Assembly: GCA_008828725.1 (NCBI GenBank)
Contig: MEHQ01002348.1
Span: 198,968 to 262,967, forward strand
DNA from: Saccharina japonica
Taxonomy: Eukaryota; Sar; Phaeophyceae; Laminariales; Laminariaceae
Direction: 5' to 3'
Length of the DNA: 64,000 nucleotides
How positions within the stretch are numbered: the stretch's first letter is position 1; each line of letters starts with the position of its first letter. Below, piece after piece: positions 13,088-25,000 of this stretch. A program made the translations under genes and the position numbers. A model generated the notes under the pieces. That model ran no database searches. It saw nothing but the letters and a program-made list of their open reading frames with translations, and was not told the origin of the DNA.

Positions 13088-16000
13088 CCGACCAACAAGG
13101 AAGTGCAGAAAACAGAGGGGGGGGGGGGCGNCCCCGCCGCAACGTCCGGATCCCCGAATACTGCCGTTCAAAACGGAAACCGCGTCATCAAGCAGTGCAA
13201 AAAACGATGGAGGCTTTCGTGCATCTGTGAGTTCGTTCAATATCCATCCACTAATGAGTTCGTTCGTCTACCCATCCATCCAATAATGCGTGCATGCCTC
13301 CATCAATTCATCGGTGTGTCTGCCCTTCGGTCCTCCCTCCCTTCCTCCCTTCCTCCCTTCCTCCCTCCCTCCCTCCCTCCCTCCCTCCCTCGCCTCAAAG
13401 GGCCAGGAGATAAAAAACGTTGACGACACAACCTTGCGACTGTTGACATGAAAAGAGCTAATGGCATGGCTTTAAATCAAGAAAAGGGGTGATTGCAGCC
13501 CCGGAACTCTATGCAATCTAAACAGTGCAGTAGAAGTGCGAGCGCACGTCGCCATAGAGGCAATCAGACTGCACAAGAAAAGGAAACCCCTTTGCGGGGG
13601 GGGGGGGGGGGGGGGGTGTACTCATGTTGTGCATGGCCGTAGTCGTATGACCATAGGCCCTCACATCTAGGGGGGGAGGGGGGGCAATCCGACAGCACGT
13701 GACGGTTGTATACATCATCGACCAGAGAAAGCAGCTCTCTAGGGGGCGTGGTCGCCTGAACTACAACGTAAGGAGCTGTACCAGGCGCTCTCAGCCCGGT
13801 GACACGTGTAGCCTGCCCGTTCTTCCTATGCGCAAGGCTGACTAGACCGTATCAGGTATATATGCTGCACGTTCTCTTTGAACCCTTTAGAACCGTACCT
13901 ACGTTGTTTTGGGGAATATACCACATGACGGTAGTAAACGTTAAGGATTATGTTTCGGTCAGTGCGAGGGTTAAGATATGCCAGACTATATAGCAGCCAG
14001 CGCTGTCGATTTTTTTTTTTTTGGGGGGGGGCGTACCCCATGTATTGCTTGTCTTTAGCCATTTGACCATTGACCAGCCATTCCTTTCCGAAACGGAGCA
14101 TTTGTTTTTTCGGGAGGGGAAAATCGGATTTTTCGTGTCTTAACGTGTTCTACCTGTTGTTGCGGAGAGCCTGGTTATTGAGCTGCCTTTCGCATGGTGG
14201 CTAATGTCTGGTCTATGTGGCATTTGCGCAGGAAGGGGCAGCCTATACATTTACATGTCTACTGTAGTATCTGGTGGTTCATTGTACAACGACGTCGTTG
14301 CCTCTCGACTCCAACCCGGCATTGTTTAGGAGCCAGGGGGTGGGGGGGAATTGGATAGCTGATTCCTTATCTTTTTCTGTGGCGTGCGAGGGGGAGCTGC
14401 CGGGTGACATGTCTACCGTAGCAGTACCTCCCTCTCTGGTGGCATGCCCCTTTGTCTTCTTTCTCCGCGCGTGAAACGCACCCCCCCCCTCCCTTCACAA
14501 AACCAATGATTCTGCTATTTTACGCATTCCCGGACTAGATACCGAGATACCAGGTATACCGAATTGTCCCTCAGGGCGTTTTTTTTCTAGGATCCCGGGG
14601 CGTTACACCAGCCAGCCCCTACCCAACAGAAACGCCATGCCATACAGGACAAACCAACACCACCCCCTACCTCCAAGGGTTTCCTTGGGGCTGGCTGGCG
14701 GGTCACAAAACAAAAAAAAACAAAAATGTTCGCCCACCTTCATGGCCATGCGCTTGTCCAGCTTGAAGGTGTTGATCACCCACGCAAGGGCTTTCAGAGG
14801 AGGGGGAAGCCGCGCCAAGATTCCCGGTAGCACCTGGCCGCACAGGGTTTCCACTTTGTTTTTTATATCAAGTTCAGAAACTACTACTGTATGTTCCGGA
14901 TACCAGCCAACTCTGTGGACGGGATGCAAAAGGGTTGTTGGCGCATTCATATCAACACTCAAAATATTCCTTTTGTTACCGTCCAGAATGGCAGAATGGG
15001 GTAGGACTATTACCGGGGGGCCATAGTAAACAGGACTTACGGTACACTCAAAAACCTATATAAACCCGTATTTTTACCAACAGTATTTGGTCCTATTTAT
15101 TATGCCCCCCCCTCGCTATCTTAGGAGATAGATGGTGGCCACAGGCGGCGAAACAGGAAGGGGATAAGATTAGCGAAAAGTTTATTTGTAATATATGGAA
15201 ACAAGCCGTTCTCTCGTGTCTGTCCCCGGGGGTGCTGCAGCCGTAGAGCATGCAGTAGCTTTGCGCCGAGCTCAGGTAGCTTTGCGCCGAGTTTAGGTAC
15301 GGGAGGCAGAGTAAAACATTTTCACCAAAGTGGGCGGATTTACCTCTCACAGAACCATAAGCCGGTCGCCCCGGTGGTCTAACAGGTAGCCACGAAGCCT
15401 GTTAGCGTTGTAGGTCGGGGGTTCGATTCTCCTTGTATGGAGATTTTTATTTTCATATGACACCAACTGTCGAGAGCGCCTTCGAAGCGTGGGTAGCCGA
15501 ATTCGACTCGACTCGACGAGGGAAGAAAGGGCTGAAAGTCTTCTCCCGATGAAAAAACAAGGCCAGAACCGTAGTGGGGGAGGGGGGGGCGGGGGGGGGC
15601 TAGCTTGTGACCCCGGGCCTGAGTACGACTAGGAAGGAGAGAGAAAAAGGGCGGATCATATAAATGGGATGGGGAAAAAAAATAAAAAAAAATTACGTAA
15701 TCCGACATCATTGGTGTATATGGCATTGCATTGTCTGCTCTGCTTACTTTTTTCTTTTTCGGGATGGGGGGGGCGTACCTCATGTATTGCTTGTCTTTAG
15801 CCATTTGACATTGGACCAGCCATTCCTTCCAAAACGGAGCATTTGTTTTTTCGGGACGCGCGCTCGCGATTTTTCGCTGTCTTTAACGTGTATCTACTGT
15901 TGTTGCGGAGGCCTGGTTATGAGCTGCCTTCGGCATGGTGGCTAATGTCTGGTCTATGTGGAATTTGGCGCAGGAAGGGGCAGCATTATCATTTACATGA

Positions 16001-19000
16001 TTCTTACTGTAGTATCTGGCTGGTTCATTGTTACACGACGTCGTTGCCTCTCCCGACTCCAACGCATTTGTTTAGGAGCCAGGGTGGGGGGGAATTGGAT
16101 AGCTGATTCCTTATTCCTTTTTCTGTGGGATAGAGACAGGGGGAGCTTGCCTGGGTGACATGTCTACGTTAGCAGTACTCCCTCTCTTGGTGGCATCAGC
16201 CCCTTTTTTTACTTTCTTCCCTAAGAACGCGCGTGAAAACGCACCCCCCCCCCCTATAAATATACCGGTATGATATATTTATAGGTTGGGTTGGCGTCGG
16301 TTGGCAACGACGCTGTAAAACACGCCACTCGCTGCGTGGAGCTAGACAACCAGGGTGCCGTTTTTTTTTGTTATTTTGTTTTGGCGGTCACCAAAGCTGG
16401 CGGTCGAGTAGATCATTTGTGCGGGGTGGAGAATCTTTGTTCCGCACAAGGGGAATGGTCGTATCACGTAGTGTTAATATGGTAAGGCGTCCGCGAGGCA
16501 GTTACATAGTAAAACCCATTGCTGTCTCCGGAAGTAGCCACACCAGAAATTAAATTAACTCATTGAAGCTGTCGTCCATATGCAAGTCCGCCTCAGAGGC
16601 GGTTCTTAGCAGGATGCAGCTCACCCTCCATGCGACTCGCCCAATACCTCACGGCGTTTCGCGCTTGGTGCAAGCAATGTCTGCCTGGTTGGTGAAAACC
16701 CAACGCGCTCCGTCCCGGCATTGTAGGGATGCGAGGGTCTATGGTCATATGACTACGGCCGTGCACAACATGAGTACCCCCCCCCCCTCCCCCCCCCTCC
16801 CTCCACAAAACCAATGACTCTGATATTTTACGCATTGCCGGACTCTATACCGAGATACCAGGTATACCAGATGGTTCCTCAGGGCGTTTTTTTTTCTAGG
16901 ATCCCGGGGCGTTACACCAGCCAGCCCCTACCCAACAGAAACGCCATTCCATACAGGACAAACCAACACCACCCCTTTCCTCCAAGGGTTTCCTTGGGGC
17001 TGGCTGGCGGGTCACAAAACCAAAAAAAAAACAAAAATGTTCGCCCACCTTCATGGCCATGCGCTTGTCCAGCTTGAAGGTGTTGATCACCCACGCAAGG
17101 GCTTTCAGAGGAGGGGGGAGCCGCGCCAAGATTCCCGGTAGCACCTGGCCGCACAGGGTTTCCACTTTGTTTTTTTAAATCTCACGTTCAGAAACTACTA
17201 CTGTATGTGCCGGATACCAGCCAACTCTGTGGACGGGATGCAAAAGGGTTGTTGGGACATTCAAATCAACACTCAAAATATTTCTCATGTTACCGTCCAG
17301 AATGGCAGAATGGGGGAGGACTATTACCGGAGGGCCATAGTAAACAGAACCTACGGTACACTCAAAAACCTATATAAACCCGTATTTTTACCAACAATAT
17401 TTGGTCCTATTTATTATGCCCCCCCCCCCTCGCTATCTTAGGAGATAGATGGTGGCCACAGGCGGCGAAACAGGAAGGGGATAAGATTAGCGAAAAGTTT
17501 ATTTGTAATATATGGAAACAACGGTCGCCCCGGTGGTCTAACTGGTAGCCACGAAGCCTGTAGGCCCGGATGTCGAGGGTTCGATTCTCCCCGTGGAGGT
17601 TTTTATTCTCAAATGACACCGTCTGTCGAGAGCGCATATTATAGCGTGGGTAAGCAAAATTCGACGAGAGTTGACGAGGGAAGAAAGTGCTAAAATCTTC
17701 TCGCGATAAAAAAGCAAGGCAAGCACCGTAGTGGGGGAGGAGGGAGAGGAGCCTACTTTGTGACCCCGGATCTGAGTTACCACTAGGGAGGGAGAAAGAC
17801 GGAAGTGCGAAGATAATGAATGAGATGGACAAAAAAAACAAAAAAACAAAAAACGTAATGAGCGCCCAAGTGTTGGGGGTGTCTCTATTAGGAGTAGGAC
17901 CGGTGCTCCGTCTCGAAAGGGATGCGTGGTCAATGGTCAAATGACGAAGGCAAGCAACAAATGAGTACGCCCCCCCCCCCCCTGCCTCCGTAATACTGGT
18001 GGAGGAAAGTATCTATTACGGGGTGGGCTAATGTAGTAAATAGAACCTACGGTACACACTGTAACCTATATATTTACGTATTTTTACTAACACTATTTGG
18101 TCCTATTTACTATGGTCCTCCGTAATAGATAAGTGCATGCGTAGCTCTCCTGGTTTGGTTTCACTTGGTGTTAACGATTATTTTTCCGGAAGATGTGCGT
18201 TTTCGAGCGACCGACGTCGAAGAGGCTCCCACCACGCTGCCCTTTTTTTTTCCGGGGTTTGGCAAACGCTTAAACAATCATGTTTAGTAGCAACACCAGT
18301 ATTTGTACAATAAAAAAAAGTCGGTTTATTACCTTCTTCGTTTTCGTGCACAAGGTGTATACGAACATACGGCAAAAGGGAAGTCACCGACCTATCTACG
18401 CACTTCCCGAGGACCCTGATGAGAAGCAACAAGACAACACCCCCTCCGGGGGGAATTTTCGAGTTGAGAACTCCGAAACTGGTGGAGCCCAAAACAACGA
18501 TATTGGCGTCGTTGGTAAGGTCGCTCGGCGTTTTTATGCCGTTGTCGAGAAAGAGGGTCTGCTATCTTATCCGTTGCATATATTTACTGTGTGGATGGGG
18601 GTGGATGGAATTTAATGAATGAACTACTTGGACTAGTGGGGGCTAAATAATTTCCCAAAAGGGGGTTAATTCATTTTTCAGATTTTGGTCGCTATTATTG
18701 CCATGGTACTGCTGTTCGTAGTGCGTTTGATTAATCTTCCACAACATCCCGCGTAGACAACGCTAAGAGAATATATAGTACGTACGTTGTTCGTGATACG
18801 GGGGTGTATATTTAATCAATTAAGCGAAAGAGGGAAAATAATGTAGACGAGCACGAAGCTGGGTATCGATCAACAAATGATCAATCGGTCCACAACTTAC
18901 TACTTACAGCTGGCGCATTTGTACCAAAATGTTATTGATTTTGAAGCTTGTACTCCTTTTGTAGCGAACAACCCGCATAGAGCTAGCGGAAAGCTCAGCT

Positions 19001-22000
19001 AGCGACCGTCCACTCCTGACGAGATCCTAGTTATTTCTATATACCTGGTTTACATACATGTAAAACACAGACGCGTCGGGCAGATGTAAGGGCCGGTCGC
19101 CCCGGTGGTCTACCAGGTAACCAGGAAGCCTATTAGGTTGGAGGTCGAGGGTTCGAGTCTCCGTATGGAGATTTTTATTCTCAAACGACAGCAATTGTCG
19201 AGAGTGCATATTATTACAATATAGCCTGGGTAAGCACAATTCGACGAGAGTTAACGAGGGAAGAAGGTGCTGAAATATTCGCGAGATAAAAATGCAAGGC
19301 AAGAACCGTAGTGGGGGAGGAGGGAGAGGTGCCTACTTTGTGACCCCGGATCTGAGCTATATACGACTAGGAAGGAGAGAGAAAGGAAGGGGCGAAGGTA
19401 ATAAATGGGGATGGGAAAAGCAAAACATTAACATCTACAGACCTATACTCGTGTATCAATTGGCCGAACTCAAAGCTGCGACCGGTAATCGATTTCCAAC
19501 TTCATGGTCAAGCTATTTCAGGGGAAGAGCTATTCCCGGTGTTGTATGGTCTAGCTCGCGTTGCCGCGTGGGAAACATATAATCTGCGTCATCTAAGAAG
19601 ATAGGTTACCTGATTTGGATCTGTACTGTACTGTACTGTACATGTGAGATCCAATCGATTCGAGGGTAACGTGCATCATTGTAATCTAGATATTACGTCA
19701 AGCCCTTACATATTCGTACGTGAAACAGGTGTTGCATTGTTGTGTCATATCTAGAACAAGCCCGGGATATATTTATACTATGGTGTTGAGTTCATGCGAG
19801 AAGTTGTCAAACGACCAGTACAACTGAGTTCCCAATACTACGAGATTGGAAGAGATCGTGCGTGCAACTGCTCTGCAGGGTATTCTACTTCGGGTAATAT
19901 GCGACTAAGGAACTAACTGATAGCCATTGTATAATATGGAAACATCTAGAGGATTTTTCTTTTAGGCGCGTATAAGGCTTATTACGGTGTACCATAGTAA
20001 ATAGGACCAAATAATGTCAGTAAAAATAGGTAAATATATAGGTTTTAGTGTCTAACGTAGGTTTTATTTACTAGGGTCCCCCGGCATTAGTACTTCGTGG
20101 CACCATATCAATAGGGCATGAATCTGAGTGCATGCTATATATGCACATCTGGTCAGGTCGACTTTAGAACGACTTTGTTTTGCCTTCTGCGGCTCGAGTA
20201 CTACTGTACGGTGGTGGTGGATACATCAAAATCCGTACATTTTTATACAACATGTTCTTTTTCATCTTCGTACAACCCCGAGGCATCATCCCTCTCTCTC
20301 TCTCCGCGAGGCGAGCCGGGCTTCATGCACGACATTGCGTTTTCACTTGAAAGTAGCCCATCCTTCACTCGGACTGCCTACTTCGGCCATCTGCCGTGAG
20401 AGTGTCAAGGTATGCGAGTTGGGTCATGAAGATGTTCCAGGCAGCGAATGCCTTTGCCACCATCTTCCCCCCGAACTCTGCCTTCAATTCCGCCTGATCA
20501 GACCCCTCCTAGTCCAATGGTTGGGGATTGCTTTTCGGAGAGGGGTGATAGGGGGGCTGAATCTGCAGGCGTATGCTGATGCAGACTATGCCAGTAAGGC
20601 GGCTGACAGGAGGTCAGTTTCCGGGGGGTTAGTGATGTGTGGTGGTGCCCTGTGTGTCGTGGTTCCGTCGAAATACATGGAATTTTCCTTGGAAGCTTCC
20701 GCGGACTCAGAAACGCGCATTTCGCAGCAATTCAACAAGGTGGAAGGTGTTAATGTCAACCCTACTCTCAGCCTTCCCAACGGAAAAAAGGGAGTGTCCC
20801 CGGGGCAATGACGGATGCAGTCAGTTGATCCTACATCACCAATATCGTACACGAGAGGGGCATGCCAACCTCATGCTTCCAACGCTTGCGCTTCTTCTGC
20901 AGTACCAAGGGGGCTCGGAAAAAAAAAGACGTGGAGGGAGTGTCATAAAATACGGCCATGAGCCTAATGTCCGTAAACACTCCCAAATCAGGCGCCTGCA
21001 GACCGAGGGTTATAGCAAGGGACCTAACACCATCCAACCTTGAAGCCATTACGCCTTTGGAGGCGGGCTGGGAGCCTGCACCTGCATGTACTACGCCAGT
21101 TACGACGGGAGGGAAGCCATCATTTTCATGCACTACGTCTCTAGCGGCGGGCGAGAAACCAGAATTGACAGGTACTACGCCAGTTACGCCGGGCGGGAGT
21201 CCATAATTCTCATGCACTACGTCGCTTGCCCGTCTCGCAGAGACGTAGTGCATGAGAATTCTGGCCTCCCGCTCGGCGTAACCAGCGTAATACCTGCCAA
21301 GTCTAGTTTCTCGCCCGCCGCTAGAGACGTAGTGCATGAAAATGATGGCTTCCCGCCCGTCGTAACTGGCGTAGTACATGCAGGTTCAGGTTTCCAGCCC
21401 GCCTCCGAAGGCGTGATGGCTTCAACGTTGGATGGTCTTACGTCCCTTGCTATATAACCCCCGGTCTGTAGGCGCCTGATTTGGGAGTGCTTACGGACAT
21501 TAGGCTCATGGCCGGATTTTATGACACTCCCTCCACGTCTTTTTTTTTCTCCAGCCCCTTTGGCACTGCTGCAGAAGAAGTGCAAGCGTTGGAAGCATCA
21601 GGTTGGCATGCCCCTCTCGTGTACGGTATTGGTCATGTAGGACCAACTGCTGCATCCGTCATTTGCCCCGGGGACACGCTCTTTTTTCGGTTGGGAAGGC
21701 GGAGAGTAGGATTGACATTAACACCTTCCACCTTGTTGAATTGCTGCTGAGGCAACGGCGGCGGCAGCGGCGACGCTGGGGACACCTCGTAACGGTAGGT
21801 TAGGATCTACATGGTCTATTACGGGGGACGAGAGTAAACAGGACCTATATACGGTACACACAAAAACACTGCCACTCTGTACATAAATATAAGGATCACT
21901 TGTACATTATCATACAATCAACAAAGTGCTTATATTTCGGTACAGAGTGGTGTGTATTTCGCTATTTGTAGTACCAATATTTGGTCCTATTTACTATGGC

Positions 22001-25000
22001 CGTTCCGCAATAGATGATCTAGATAGTCTATCTGATCTATCTGATCTATCTGATCTGTGATCTATCTGATCTAGATTCTCTGTGTCGTGATCTGTGCGGC
22101 ATGTGAAACGTTGTGCCACTGTGGGCGCAAATATAAGGACCGATTTCTCTTCATATTACTGTCTAAACGGTCCTTATGTTTACGACCAGAGTGGTACAAT
22201 ATAGATATGTATGTATATAATATACAATATACAGCACGGAATCTGAGTATCGACTATCACTAATAAAGTCGCCGAACTCACAGTTCACGGATTTCAAAAG
22301 AATAAAAAAAAACACACACATCGTGGGTACCGGTAGGCGCAATTCGATGCGAGTCGACGAGGGAAGAAAAGGCTGAGACCTTCTCGCTATAAATAGTCAG
22401 ACACTTACCCGTGGTAGGGAGGGGGGAGAAGAGCCTACTGCGCGATCCCGGATTTGAGTTACGACTACTGATAAGAGGGAGATATAATAAATGGATTGAA
22501 AACACACACAAGCTGAGTACCGATAACTTACTCGGTCGAACTCACAGCTGATGCAAATGACAGAAAACAAAAAAAACGCGCGTGCGCACACAAAAGCTAC
22601 AGAGAGGGGGCGCGCGCTTTCTACGTGTTGGTCGTGCTACCGCTGCTCACATCGGTGTAGTCGGTCCGGTAGTAGATAAGGCCGGGAGCTTCGAACCCGA
22701 CGACCATGTTTCGCGTTCCGGCGAAGCCCGTCTTCGAAGTCTTGAAGCCGTTCTCGCCTGCAAAATATGAATATTTTTGATGTTTTTGTCACCCGACAGC
22801 AACGTGCAGCATGAGCTTCAGCGTGGACCACTCATAAGCACTTCCATAAAAAAGAAAAGCAAGCGATAAAAAAAAAATGGAAACTTATTGGACTACGGTA
22901 GCCTACTGGACTATCGTAGACTGTTGGACTACAGTAGCCTATTGGACTACGATAGCCTACGTATTGGGTTACAGTAGCCTATTGGCCTACAGCAGCCTGT
23001 TGGACTAGAAGAGCCTATTGGACTACATCAGCCTATTGGGCTACAATAGCCTATTGGACTACAGTAGCCTATTGGACTACAGTAGCCTATTGCACAACAT
23101 CAGCCTACTGAGCTACAATAGCCTATTGGACTAGAGTTGCCTACTCGTATTGGGTCACAGCAGCCTGCTGGACTACAGTAGCAGCTTCAACGTTGATCAC
23201 TAAAAAAAAATCCCCCAAAAAAGAAAAAAAAAAACAAGGAACGCCAAACAATTAAGGAACCCTTTCACGCCTCGGACAAATCATCGACGACAGGCCATCG
23301 ATGCCCACTTCATTATCTAAATCTTGCAAGGCAGATCTACGATTCTCGATCTCGTGTACGAAGCTTATCGTCTAGCTCCTGTTGCCGGCGGATACCCGCA
23401 GAATCTGCAATCGATCTACTGTACGTAGCACAAAATGATGTTTCCTGCGTTGGATCTGTACTGTGCACATATCCTGCACAACCTCTCCCAGCGGCAGGTG
23501 AGGCACTAGACCATGATCTATCTGTAGATCTATCTGTAGACAGATAGATCATGACATGTCCGGTGTTGTGACACCCGTCTATGCCTACTTCCAGCGTAAC
23601 CCTGTTGGGACTTAATGATAGTATAGCAGCCGACCAAAATACAACCTTCCACGACTATATAGAGTGAGCGGCCAGCAGTACAAGGGTAGGATCATGCTGC
23701 CTCCGCCCGTGTCGGAACATATTTAGTTAGTCCTGCCAGTCCTGCCAGCAACGGCGGCGGCATTGTGGGGTTGGACGCACTCCGGGCAGGCCTACGAATC
23801 CTTGCTTCGTATCACTCTTGTCCAGAAATATATTAGGGCCGTTTCTTTCAAAAACTAAACACAGAAACGGTCCTTATATTTAGGGACAGAATGGTACGTA
23901 CGGGTACTGTGGTTCGGACCAGGGCGTAAAATAGGCATCCGGCTCGTGGTGCGGGCGGCCCCCCGCAGGGGCCCCCAGAGGGCCCCCGGAGGGCGTTTTG
24001 TTTCACCGTCTATGCTTCAATATACTCAAAATGTGCGTCTAGCCCGCTCGGTTTAGCTGTTTGAGGCGGACTGCTTCGTCCTCATGCAGAGGAAACCAGC
24101 CCCAAATAGAGCATCTAAGACGAAATCAACACAAAAAAAGCCCCAAAGCATTCACGCCTGCGGCGAAAAGCACGCCAAAATAAAACAAAAAAACGCCTGC
24201 GACGCAGTCGCCTGCGGCGGAAAGGGACCCACTGCGGCACAGAAAAAGCGTGGTGCGGCAAGCCGCACCATGCCTTCGGTAGGTGGTGAACAAAACGGGA
24301 TTTACGACAAAAAGGTGCCCCAGCGCAACATTTCACCTCCTTTTTTTACGCCCTGGTTCGGACATCAACAAAAGCCACCCCCTCAATCATACAGTCAGTG
24401 GTCGGTCGGTCGGTGCTGCTGCAATCGTCACCTTTTCCTTTTTATTCAAGTCATTCTGTTTCCCCCTAGCACCGTCTGGAGTCCCCCAAGAGAGTTATCA
24501 AAACTTTATCTACTACAAGCGTCTATCCTTGTCGTTGCAGTTCGCGAGAAAAAAACCCCAGGAAAATCCGGCGTAAGTAAGGTGTCATCAGTGCCCGCAG
24601 TGTTTTTCCGTCCTGGCCAAGCTTTCCACACAAAAAAAAACAAAAAAAAAAATGGCTTGACAGTACGCAGTGCACACACGTTCCTCCTCCTTGCAGAGAA
24701 AACGTGCTACGATTATAGCGGTACGTATATTATACCAAAGCACGTTTTTTTTGCAGCACGAAAACTTACCGCTTACTCGAGAAAGGGACAATATGGTTGA
24801 GGTACCCTCATGTACGGGACACAGGGAACAACGCCACATCAACAATGGTTGGCCGACTGGCTTATCTGATTGGCTTAGGGTTCGGATTACTACTATTAAT
24901 AGGGTTTCGGGTCATAGTTTATCTTCGTCTCGGTCACAGTGACCCTCAACCATCGCATATGCTCGAATAAAAAAGTGGTAAGGGCCCATATTAACGAGCA

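Larger units (their letters stand above)
14023..17840 (+). repeat. Tandem segmental duplication, unit about 1.75 kb
   Basis: Unit 1 (14023-15672): family 3 repeat, the 14495-15205 block with a Rieske exon, a MITE, then a SINE. Unit 2 (15764-17838): the same order, with a family 1 repeat inserted at 16250-16793. Unit 1 has about 150 bp (15206-15361) before its SINE that unit 2 lacks. The units differ at roughly one base in twelve in non-coding parts. Confidence 0.85.

Noticed and set aside
10330-19170. True tRNA genes at the A-box/B-box sequences
   Set aside because: They are fused to the SINE body in every case and do not fold into a complete cloverleaf by eye.
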